Assembly (NCBI GenBank): GCA_964605095.1
Contig: CAZSBS010000293.1
Span: 1 to 5,503 of the forward strand
DNA length: 5,503 nt
Reading direction: 5' to 3'
Origin: JAUWQU01 sp964605095
Lineage (GTDB): Bacteria; Planctomycetota; Phycisphaerae; SM23-33
Shown here: positions 1-5,503 of the stretch, one piece after another
Numbering within the stretch: position 1 is the stretch's first letter
Layout of the letters: each line of letters starts with the position of its first letter
Position numbers and translations under genes: made by a program
The notes under the pieces: model-generated
What the model was told of the DNA's origin: nothing
Seen by the model: the letters and a program-made list of their open reading frames with translations, nothing else
The model's database searches: none

Positions 1-100
1 AAGGCTTCGCTCTCTCGTCGCCCACGAGCCTCGCCTGACAACCGGCCGAATCGCTGCGAACGTGCCCAACCGCTCCAACACGCGGCCGGCCGAACAAGAC
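1..100. other. Leading non-coding stretch, nothing recognised
   Basis: I see no gene, RNA or clear promoter here. The 9-mer CCGGCCGAA occurs twice (42-50 and 86-94, 44 bp apart), but the flanking bases do not match, so this is probably chance in GC-rich DNA. The stretch presumably holds the upstream region of the HEPN-like gene, plus whatever gene end lies left of the window. Confidence 0.4.
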
Positions 101-105
101 GGAGG
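101..105 (+). promoter_or_regulatory. Ribosome binding site of the HEPN-like gene
   Basis: GGAGG lies 7 nt before the ATG at 113. This near-perfect Shine-Dalgarno site decides the start in favour of ATG 113 over the in-frame GTG at 62, which has no comparable site upstream. Confidence 0.75.
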
Positions 106-112
106 CCAAGGC

Positions 113-724
113 ATGAACGGCTTAAGCGATGCCTGTAAGATTTATAACTTGATTAGCCAGCCAGCACGGAGTGTACTGATGGGCGTGGCTACCACCTCAA
201 CTCCAAGCGTACCAGATCCGCGAGAAATATACCTTTGCGCGGAGGCTTTTAGAAAGGCAACCGTTTGGTTAAAGCCTATTGGCCAGTCTACACCAGAGAT
301 GTGGTGGTCCGGCGAGAAGACAGCTATCGAACAAGCTGCCCCAGCCTTACCATACATTGTCTGCGAAGCCATGAGAGTGGAACTCTACCTGAAGTGCTTG
401 TACGTGATTGACTGCAACGCAAAGGTCAAAGGACACGATGTAAACCAGCTCTTCATGTCACTGAAACCGGTGACAAGGCAGACAATTGAGGAGAAGTACA
501 AGATTGAGATGGCCACAGATGGGGTACAGCAATTCTTGGGCACCTTTCCGGCGGACTACCGAAGTCACGTTGTTGATCTATCGAAATACCTGGAGGTTTC
601 GCGCCAGAACTTTGAGAGTATGAGGTATGTGTACGAGCGACCAGCGGATCTTATGGGCGGATTCCCCTTCCTGGGGAACGTGCTGAAGGAGACAATACTG
701 CTCATTAGGCCGGAATGGGCTTAA
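113..724 (+). CDS. HEPN-like domain protein, function unknown
   Basis: This encodes a 203-residue soluble protein with no signal peptide or membrane helix. The central block at residues 86-117 (AMRVELYLKCLYVI, then GHDVNQLFMSL) resembles all-helical HEPN-type proteins that share an E-L-x-L-K-x-L helix followed by G-H-D/x-L-x-x-L-F. A second family-like block, NFESMRYVYE, lies at 166-175. I do not see the canonical Rx4-6H ribonuclease motif of toxin-type HEPN proteins; the only R and H close together are RSH at 150-152, which does not fit. Catalysis is therefore unproven. HEPN proteins often act in RNA cleavage, stress or defence, but no partner gene (such as a nucleotidyltransferase antitoxin) is visible. 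GC is about 51%, against 65-70% in sampled parts of the sulfatase, which suggests recent acquisition. The gene is convergent with the sulfatase. The reading frame is secure; the HEPN assignment is from motif memory only. Confidence 0.72.
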   Translation: MNGLSDACKIYNLISQPARSVLMGVATTSTPSVPDPREIYLCAEAFRKATVWLKPIGQSTPEMWWSGEKTAIEQAAPALPYIVCEAMRVELYLKCLYVIDCNAKVKGHDVNQLFMSLKPVTRQTIEEKYKIEMATDGVQQFLGTFPADYRSHVVDLSKYLEVSRQNFESMRYVYERPADLMGGFPFLGNVLKETILLIRPEWA

Positions 725-745
725 GGGGGCAAACACCCAATAAGC
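719..745. terminator. Weak hairpin between convergent genes, possible bidirectional terminator
   Basis: The arms GCTTA (719-723) and TAAGC (741-745) pair. After a two-base mismatch on each side, GGG pairs with CCC around a short loop. The hairpin overlaps the TAA stop of the HEPN-like gene and sits between two convergent genes. No T-tract follows on either strand, so intrinsic termination would be weak at best. Confidence 0.25.
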
Positions 746-776
746 TCTCGCCCTGCTCCTCCGGGCAAAGTCCGCT

Positions 777-816
777 TTCTTTCCTCTCTGCTATCTCTGC
801 GCCCTCAGCGTGAAGC
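777..816 (-). repeat. GCAGAG-type dispersed intergenic repeat
   Basis: Read on the - strand, this contains GAGGGCGCAGAGATAGCAGA and continues with GAGGAAAG, following TTCACGCT. It resembles a class of short dispersed repeats (CACGGAGGCGCAGAGA-like) found between genes in many environmental bacteria, Planctomycetota included. It is recognised from general experience and only one copy is visible here. The sulfatase stop codon (TGA, 805-807) lies inside it, so the last sulfatase codons appear to be repeat-derived. Confidence 0.5.
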
Positions 817-2379
817 CTTTTTTTTCTTTGCCTTGCCCTTCTTGCCGCCGTTGCCGGTCCTGCCCGCGGCGGCGGCCTGGGATTCCATGAACTTCGCCAG
901 AGCCTCGGGATTGTCGCGGTTGTCAAAGGCCTCCAGGGCCGGGTCTTGCGTGCGGACCATCCAGTCGCGAAGCTCCTGTCGCTTAGCATCGAGTTGGGCC
1001 TTGTACTTCGGATCGTCGGCGAGGTTTTGCAGCGCGTCGGGGTCGGCCTGGAAATCGTAAAGCTCCTCCAGCACGCGGTGCTGGAAAAGTTTCACCCGTG
1101 CGGCGATTTCCGGGTTGGCCGCCGCGGCGTGCATCATGGCCGGCCAGGTGCGCCCGGACTGCGACTCGTTCCTGAACACCCGCCGACCGTCGGACCACGG
1201 GTTGAAGATGTAACCGAACCGCTTGTCCTGAACGCATCGCATGGGGAACCGCAGGGGCGCGTATGTCTCGTGGAATTGAGTGAAGACCATCGTCCGGCCA
1301 GGCTGTTTCTCGCCGCGCAGCAGCGCCAGGAAGCTTCGGCCGTCCATCCCGCCGGGGGCGTCCAGGCCGGCGGCTTCGAGTGCTGTCGGCATGTAGTCGA
1401 TGCCGCTGATGAAGTTCTCCTCGTCGACGGCGCCACCGCGGACCTTGCCCGGCCAGCGTACCAGCCAGGGCGTGTGCGTGCTGTGCAGGTAGCAGTTGGT
1501 CTTGGCGAACGGCACGGCTATGCCGTTGTCGGACAGGAACATCACCAGCGTGTTGTCCTGCTGGCCGGAATCGGCGAGGGCCTTGAGGATCGCCCCTACC
1601 GTGTCGTCGCAGCGGCGGACGGAACTGAAGTACTCGGCGATCTCGCGCCGCACCTCGGGCAGGTCCGGCAGGAAGCCCGGCACGATGACCTCCTCGGGGC
1701 GGTAGGTCCGCGACGGAGGGGCGATCTTCCTGTTCGGCCAGGAATTGCGTTCCTGGTCGCTTCCGGAGTAAGGGCGGTGGGGATCCTGGGAGTTGGCCAT
1801 CAGGAAGAAGGGCCGGCCCGCCTTGGACGCCCCGGCCATGAACTCCAGGGCATGCTTGTAGTAAAGCTCGGCATCTCGCCCGATACCCAGGTCGGCGGCG
1901 TCGACGACCGTGTCCGGCTTGTCGGTCGCCTTGGGCAGGCAGTGCGGCACCTTGGCCATCAGGCCGGTACGATAGCCGGCGCCGGCGAGTTGCTCCCAAA
2001 GCGTCGGCGTGTCCAGTTTCGTGATGCGATGGAAGCCCTCCCCGCCGCTGCGGTGCGGGTATCGCCCCGTCAGCAGCGCCGAGCGGCTGGGCTGGCAGAC
2101 ACCCACGGTCACGTGGGCGTAAGTGAACCGCATTCCCTCTGAGGCCAGGCGGTCGATGTTCGGCGTGATCCGCGGAACCTTGCCGCCGAAAGCGCCCACC
2201 GAGTCGCAGTTCAAGTCGTCGGCCGTGATGAGAAGCAGATTCAGCCGCCGCGGCGCCTCGTCGCCGGCCCAGGCCCTGCCCAGCCGGACAAGCCCCGCCA
2301 AGGCCGCCGCAAGGCCCGCGAATCTCAGAAACGCCCTGCGGCCAAGTCGGCCACGGTCGCGCCCAATGGTAAGTGCCAT
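805..2379 (-). CDS. Tat-exported sulfatase, heparan N-sulfatase (sulfamidase)-like
   Basis: This encodes a 524-residue type I sulfatase that hydrolyses sulfate from a substrate, by homology a sulfated sugar, outside the cytoplasm. The N-terminus is a Tat signal: GRRAFLRF at 13-20, a hydrophobic stretch, and AWA at 36-38 as probable cleavage site. Metal-binding DD is at 54-55. The signature CQPSR at 95-99 has Cys95 as the formylglycine precursor, followed by LLTGR (102-106). Further active-site blocks are DPHRPY (199-204) and SDNG (283-286), with Lys293. The region YRPEEVIVPGFLPDLP, the SDNGIAVPF block, the FPMRCVQ block (378-384) and LYDFQADPDALQNLADDP run parallel to human SGSH, pointing to the sulfamidase-like subgroup. 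The start at 2379 is chosen because AGAGGAG lies 7 nt upstream; ATG 2385 would leave only 1 nt. It needs a sulfatase-maturing enzyme encoded elsewhere. The Lys-rich tail (KKGKAKKKKASR) includes a run of eight A. The family is very secure; the exact substrate is not. Confidence 0.95.
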   Translation of the reverse strand: MALTIGRDRGRLGRRAFLRFAGLAAALAGLVRLGRAWAGDEAPRRLNLLLITADDLNCDSVGAFGGKVPRITPNIDRLASEGMRFTYAHVTVGVCQPSRSALLTGRYPHRSGGEGFHRITKLDTPTLWEQLAGAGYRTGLMAKVPHCLPKATDKPDTVVDAADLGIGRDAELYYKHALEFMAGASKAGRPFFLMANSQDPHRPYSGSDQERNSWPNRKIAPPSRTYRPEEVIVPGFLPDLPEVRREIAEYFSSVRRCDDTVGAILKALADSGQQDNTLVMFLSDNGIAVPFAKTNCYLHSTHTPWLVRWPGKVRGGAVDEENFISGIDYMPTALEAAGLDAPGGMDGRSFLALLRGEKQPGRTMVFTQFHETYAPLRFPMRCVQDKRFGYIFNPWSDGRRVFRNESQSGRTWPAMMHAAAANPEIAARVKLFQHRVLEELYDFQADPDALQNLADDPKYKAQLDAKRQELRDWMVRTQDPALEAFDNRDNPEALAKFMESQAAAAGRTGNGGKKGKAKKKKASR

Positions 2380-2386
2380 TCTCATG

Positions 2387-2393
2387 CTCCTCT
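2387..2393 (-). promoter_or_regulatory. Ribosome binding site of the sulfatase
   Basis: On the - strand AGAGGAG ends 7 nt before the ATG at 2379. An ATG at 2385 is only 1 nt away, too close to be used with this site. It therefore fixes the protein N-terminus as MALTIGRD. Confidence 0.7.
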
Positions 2394-2643
2394 GGCTGCC
2401 GGTTGGCGCCGGCGGCAAGGCTTCCGGTCCGAGTTCACACCGCCAAACGTACCGGCCGGGGGTCTTCTTGCCGGGCCGGGCTGCGTATGCTGGAAGGATA
2501 CCGTGCATGCCGCGGTCTGCAAAGCGGCAAGGCATCCGTGGGCTCCACGATGGCGCGGGGGATCTTGCAGCCCAAGCCGGGCAAGGCAGGCAGAAGAGCC
2601 GCGAGGAAAGACGGGGCAAAGAAGGTCGGCAGCGAGCAAGAAT
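2394..2643. promoter_or_regulatory. Divergent intergenic region, promoters expected but not identified
   Basis: This gap separates the divergently transcribed sulfatase (-) and small membrane protein (+), so promoters for both should lie here. I looked for -35/-10 pairs and found none with acceptable spacing; for example, TTGCCG at 2468 and TATGCT at 2486 are only 12 nt apart. No riboswitch, tRNA or strong hairpin is evident. A 31-codon reading frame (2550-2645, +) is noted separately as doubtful. Confidence 0.4.
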
Positions 2644-2650
2644 AAGGAGA
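2644..2650 (+). promoter_or_regulatory. Ribosome binding site of the small membrane protein
   Basis: AAGGAGA lies 7 nt before the ATG at 2658, a strong, well-spaced Shine-Dalgarno site. It is the main support that this short frame is a real gene. Confidence 0.75.
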
Positions 2651-2657
2651 TCCGATT

Positions 2658-2855
2658 ATGAAGGGATGCAAGTTCGCGGTGATGGGGGTTGTAATGTTTA
2701 TCGGCGTGGTCCTGCTGTTTTTTGGGAGTTCGGCCGTGCCACACCTGGCCACACCAGGAGCGTTGCTGATAATCGGGTGTCTACTGTGCGGGGAAATTGC
2801 GGAGGTCGGTCAGGAGCTAAGGCGGGAGCGTGCAGAGTCGGGCAAGAAGCAGTAG
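2658..2855 (+). CDS. Small two-helix membrane protein, unknown function
   Basis: This encodes 65 residues with two probable transmembrane helices, residues 6-27 (FAVMGVVMFIGVVLLFFG core) and about 33-49 (PGALLIIGCLLCG core). They are joined by a short turn around Pro28-Pro33 and followed by a charged tail, ELRRERAESGKKQ (53-65). The positive-inside rule suggests both termini face the cytoplasm, making a hairpin. Cys4, Cys41 and Cys44 are present, but no metal-binding pattern is clear. An ideal ribosome binding site and membrane-like composition support translation. It is divergent from the sulfatase and convergent with the HzsA-like gene, so it is transcribed alone. I do not recognise the family. 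Confidence 0.7.
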   Translation: MKGCKFAVMGVVMFIGVVLLFFGSSAVPHLATPGALLIIGCLLCGEIAEVGQELRRERAESGKKQ

Positions 2856-2857
2856 TC

Positions 2858-2916
2858 GGCTAACGGTTCCCGGGTTCCCGGTTCCGCCGTTCCTGGCTAA
2901 GGGCTCCCGGTTACGG
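2858..2916. repeat. GGTTCCCGG repeat tract between convergent genes
   Basis: GGTTCCCGG occurs at 2865-2873 and 2873-2881, and a partial copy GGTTCC starts at 2880. A larger imperfect direct repeat is also present: GGCTAACGGTTCCCGG (2858-2873) and GGCTAAGGGCTCCCGG (2895-2910) match at 14 of 16 positions, with starts 37 bp apart. The second copy contains the TAG stop (2897-2899) of the HzsA-like gene. Short GGGAACC-type tandem repeats of this sort are common between genes in environmental GC-rich genomes; that classification is from general knowledge. Confidence 0.55.
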
Positions 2917-5503
2917 CCGCCGCTGGCGGCGGCGATGGTTTGCCCGCCAGCATGGCCTTGATGTTCGTCCGCTCCCACGCCTCCATCTGCTGCCGCTTGG
3001 CGAGATAGCGTGCGTACATCCGCTTCTCGTGGTCGTTCCATGCGTTGGCCTCAGTGTAGTCGCCGCAGTACGGGACCAGCAGGTCGATCCAGCAGCGGAG
3101 CTTGTCCATCCCCTCGCGCGAGAGCTTCACGCCGTTGTGCCCCGCGGCCAGCATGGAGATAAGCCCGCTCCTGGCCGAGCCGGCGAAATACGGCGGCAGC
3201 ATCGGCGGGATCGACTGGACGTTTAGCCACTGGACGATCCCGTTGGGCCTGCCGCTCTGCGTGAGGGCAAGGTACGAGTCGCTCCAATACCGCTTGGCGC
3301 GCTTGTCGAGGTTCGGCTCGCCCAGCAGGCTGAATGCCTTCTTCTCGCCGGGGGGCAAGGGCTTTTCCGCCGGCTTGGCGGCGACCTGCGGTTGGGACTT
3401 GGAATCGCCCCCCTCCAGAAGGGCCAAGTCGACAAACTGCCCACCCGACGTCTGCCGGCAGTGCATGGCCACCACGTTGACTCCCGGCCGGAGGAGACGC
3501 ATATCCATCGGCACGTCACTGTAATTGGTAATGAAGCCTTGGTCCTTGCCGGCTGGATGACCGTTGATGTAGACGTCCACATCCTCGTCGTGGCACCAGC
3601 GGATTACCCCGAGCTTCCGGGACATGTCCCAGCTTGCCGGCAGTGTAAAAGTCGTCCGCATCCAGATATCCGACGTCTGCCAAGCAGTGGCAACCTTTCC
3701 TCCGGGCGTGCCCGGCGTTCCGAAGCCAGCCTGGCCCGTCTTCCACTTCGAGTCATCAAACTTCTCGGCGGTCCACCCGGAGGACGGCTTGTCGGTGGTG
3801 TGCCGCCACATACTGCCAATAGGCAGGAGAACCTTGGGGTTGGTCAGCGCGATGGTCTGAGACTTCTCTCGCCCATCGGCGGTGGCCTTGATACGGGCCG
3901 AGCGGTCGTTGTGGCAACGGATGCAGTGCTTGTCCAGGATCGGCTGGATCTCCTTGGGGAAGCTGAATCCCCTCGCCGGGCCGTAGAACGGCTTGAGCGC
4001 CACGGCGCCTTGGCGCACGGCCTGCGAGACATAACCTTCCGCCGGAGAGGCGTCGTTCTTGGCCTCGTGGCAGCCGACGCAGGAGAACGTCTCGCCTGGC
4101 TGGAGAGTCGACCAACTCCGCATCGACTGCACGACGCTGTCGTTGGCGTCGAGCAACTGGAAGTAAACCGGCGTGCGGGCCGGCACGACGAACATGGCCG
4201 AGCCGTCTTGGTGTACCGGGACCGAGCCAAGGACGACCTTTACGTCCCACGCTGCGTTGTCGATGGCCACCGGCGTGCTGGCCAGGGCCCCGCCGGCCGG
4301 GCCATTGCTGTAGTTCTCGCCTATTCCGGCGGCCCGGAACTCCATCGTCACGACCCGCAGCCGCTTGACCGTGCCGCGGGCGACGCCCTTGAGTCCGCCG
4401 CCGGCATACACGTCGCGCACGTAGTACACGCCGGTGGTCTTGCGGTAATCCACCGTCGATGGCCGAAGCGGCGATACGGGCCTGCGCGCGAGCGGCACCG
4501 GCTGCTGGCAGGAAATCCTCGCATCCGTCGCCAGAAGCTCGCGCCGACCGTCCATGTCTATGAAGTAAATGCCGAACCACCTGCCGTTCTGACGGTTCCT
4601 GACGCCTTGCGGGCGATAAGTGACAAGGAATTGCGTCTCAGTCACCGGGTATGGATACTGGAACTGCTCGCCGTCCTGGCCGTAGGCGTCAACCCGTACC
4701 GCCTTCGTCTCCCGGATCGGAGCAACCAGAACCGCACCCGTTGCCTCCTGGGTGCCCACTGACGGGTCGAGAACGGCCAGCTTGCCACGCTGAAGGTTGT
4801 GATGGCCGGATAGCACGGCCAGGATCTTCTGCGTGCCGGGAATCCCGCGCGCGTGCATTATTGTCGTGGGGAACCACGAATTGTTGCCGTATGCCTCGGT
4901 CTGGCCAGTGCCGTCGGGGTTCATCTGGAAGAGCGGCTGGGGGAAGATCTGCCCGCGGTCATTGTATTCCCAGCGTGTGTAAAGCACTCGGCCATCATCC
5001 GTTACCGTCGGGTAATTCGTGTGAACCTGGTCGAAGCCGACCCGCCGCATGTATCGGCCATTCTTGTCGCAAATGTATAAGTTCGACACCTCCGTCCACC
5101 AGCAATCCACTGTCTGCACACAGCGGGTGGAATTGAATATGATATTCCCGTCGGGCAGGTAGGCCCCCTCGTAGTCGGCAAAGCCCAGCCCGGCTGTCAA
5201 CTGCCGAACCCTGCCGGTGGCCGCTTCCATCTCGTAAAGGTGGTAATCATCCTGACGGTCCGATTTCTTCCAGGCAAACAGAATCCGTTTTCCGTCGTAA
5301 GACACATCCGGGTCGCGAATTACGCCGCCGGCGTCCTGTGCCAGCACGCGGGTCTCGCCCAGGCCGCCATCGGCCCGGAGCAGGCACAGGGCCGAGCCGG
5401 GCTTGAATGTTCGTTCATTTTGGGCGTCGGACTGACCCTCGGTGTAGGCGTAATGGCTGCCGCCCAGGTCGTAATGCTTTGTGTAGACTATCCTTGGATA
5501 CTT
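2897..5503 (-). CDS. HzsA-related di-haem protein with inserted jelly-roll domain (5' partial)
   Basis: The frame is open to the window edge, so the N-terminus and export signal are missing; 868 residues are visible and numbered here from the edge. Residues 1 to about 300 form a TolB/propeller-like region with repeated D-G-x-I/V-hydrophobic strands (PDVSYDGKRILFAW, YLPDGNIIFNSTR, VTDDGRVLYTRW). A middle domain leads to c-type haem motif CVGCH (475-479), and a second motif, CIRCH, is at 527-531. A jelly-roll sugar-binding-type domain occupies about 557-699, with hallmarks DDSKW, WMRTTF, DEDVDVYING and NVVAMHCRQTSGG. After a Pro/Lys linker the usual C-terminal region resumes (RYWSDSYLALT, AAGHNGVKLS, WIDLLVPYCGDY); His789 is a candidate distal haem ligand. 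This architecture matches proteins related to the hydrazine synthase alpha subunit. In anammox HzsA a Tyr four residues after the first CxxCH His is the haem ligand; here that position is Asn483, arguing against hydrazine synthesis. A redox or electron-transfer role outside the cytoplasm is likely; the substrate is unknown. Confidence 0.9.
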   Translation of the reverse strand, partial: KYPRIVYTKHYDLGGSHYAYTEGQSDAQNERTFKPGSALCLLRADGGLGETRVLAQDAGGVIRDPDVSYDGKRILFAWKKSDRQDDYHLYEMEAATGRVRQLTAGLGFADYEGAYLPDGNIIFNSTRCVQTVDCWWTEVSNLYICDKNGRYMRRVGFDQVHTNYPTVTDDGRVLYTRWEYNDRGQIFPQPLFQMNPDGTGQTEAYGNNSWFPTTIMHARGIPGTQKILAVLSGHHNLQRGKLAVLDPSVGTQEATGAVLVAPIRETKAVRVDAYGQDGEQFQYPYPVTETQFLVTYRPQGVRNRQNGRWFGIYFIDMDGRRELLATDARISCQQPVPLARRPVSPLRPSTVDYRKTTGVYYVRDVYAGGGLKGVARGTVKRLRVVTMEFRAAGIGENYSNGPAGGALASTPVAIDNAAWDVKVVLGSVPVHQDGSAMFVVPARTPVYFQLLDANDSVVQSMRSWSTLQPGETFSCVGCHEAKNDASPAEGYVSQAVRQGAVALKPFYGPARGFSFPKEIQPILDKHCIRCHNDRSARIKATADGREKSQTIALTNPKVLLPIGSMWRHTTDKPSSGWTAEKFDDSKWKTGQAGFGTPGTPGGKVATAWQTSDIWMRTTFTLPASWDMSRKLGVIRWCHDEDVDVYINGHPAGKDQGFITNYSDVPMDMRLLRPGVNVVAMHCRQTSGGQFVDLALLEGGDSKSQPQVAAKPAEKPLPPGEKKAFSLLGEPNLDKRAKRYWSDSYLALTQSGRPNGIVQWLNVQSIPPMLPPYFAGSARSGLISMLAAGHNGVKLSREGMDKLRCWIDLLVPYCGDYTEANAWNDHEKRMYARYLAKRQQMEAWERTNIKAMLAGKPSPPPAAAVTGSP
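2916..2933. repeat. Perfect GC-rich inverted repeat at the end of the HzsA-like gene
   Basis: GCCGCCGC and GCGGCGGC are separated by TG, an 8-bp perfect palindrome able to form a strong hairpin. It encodes the Pro/Ala run (PPPAAA) just before the C-terminus, so it may simply reflect codon repetition. It could also slow converging transcription from the small membrane gene. No T-tract follows on either strand. Confidence 0.35.

Noticed and set aside
62..112. GTG start at 62 for the HEPN-like gene
   Set aside because: ATG 113 has GGAGG at ideal spacing. The 17 extra residues are low-quality, GC-rich sequence unlike the rest of the protein.
64..112. Integron attC site before the low-GC gene
   Set aside because: GCCCAAC (64-70) fits RYYYAAC, but no GTTRRRY partner occurs between it and the gene start, and no matching hairpin arms are visible.
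816..829. T-tract as intrinsic terminator of the HEPN-like gene
   Set aside because: The only preceding hairpin is a 4-bp stem (GCGC/GCGT) separated from the T-run by six bases. The T-run is the antisense of sulfatase Lys codons.
946..2142. Long + strand ORF (398 residues) opposite the sulfatase
   Set aside because: It is an antisense shadow of a high-GC coding gene. Its Gly/Arg/Val/Leu-rich composition matches no family, and the - strand frame carries clear sulfatase motifs.
2386..2619. N-terminal extension of the sulfatase to an upstream start at 2619
   Set aside because: The extra 78 residues look non-coding and would bury the Tat signal inside the protein. The AGAGGAG site 7 nt before ATG 2379 explains the start better.
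3392..4762. Long + strand ORF (456 residues) opposite the HzsA-like gene
   Set aside because: It is an antisense shadow with Arg/His/Gly-rich, domain-free translation. The - strand carries two haem motifs and known domain patterns.
5345..5347. GTG at 5347 as the true start of the HzsA-like gene
   Set aside because: The frame stays open for 52 more codons to the window edge, and those residues (IVYTKHYDLGGSHYAYTE) look like the propeller start of the family. The gene is therefore truncated by the window.
2897..5503. Genuine anammox hydrazine synthase
   Set aside because: The haem alpha-I tyrosine position is Asn, an extra jelly-roll domain is present, and no HzsB/HzsC partner is adjacent; the neighbour is a sulfatase.

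Overview
This window looks like a high-GC chromosomal segment from a member of the Planctomycetota or a close PVC relative, most likely free-living. The evidence is a Tat-exported Cys-type sulfatase, a multi-domain cytochrome related to the hydrazine synthase alpha subunit (HzsA), a carbohydrate-binding-like jelly-roll domain, and Lys-rich C-termini. I cannot place it more finely from sequence alone.

Layout. Positions 1-112 hold no recognisable gene, only a strong Shine-Dalgarno site. A 203-residue HEPN-like protein (113-724, + strand) follows; at about 51% GC it is clearly less GC-rich than its neighbours (65-70% in sampled stretches). It converges on a sulfatase (805-2379, - strand) resembling heparan N-sulfatase (sulfamidase). 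The short gap between them holds a weak hairpin and a GCAGAG-type dispersed repeat, and the sulfatase stop codon lies inside that repeat. A 278-bp divergent gap follows, then a 65-residue two-helix membrane protein (2658-2855, + strand). This converges on an HzsA-related di-haem protein (2897 to beyond 5503, - strand) whose 5' end lies outside the window. The 41-bp gap there carries tandem GGTTCCCGG repeats, and again the stop codon of the - strand gene lies inside the repeat tract.

How the genes may work together. The sulfatase has an export signal and the HzsA-like protein carries c-type haem sites, so both should act outside the cytoplasm. The sulfatase would remove sulfate from a sulfated sugar. 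The HzsA-like protein combines a beta-propeller, two CxxCH haem sites and an inserted sugar-binding-type domain, so a surface role in binding or oxidising glycans is conceivable. That link is inference from gene proximity. The two genes are separated by an opposite-strand gene and are not a simple operon. The HEPN-like gene looks like an unrelated accessory gene.

The most notable features are the jelly-roll domain inserted directly after the second haem motif of the HzsA-like protein, and the two stop codons lying within intergenic repeats. I see no CRISPR array, tRNA, rRNA, transposase or obvious new multi-gene defence system.
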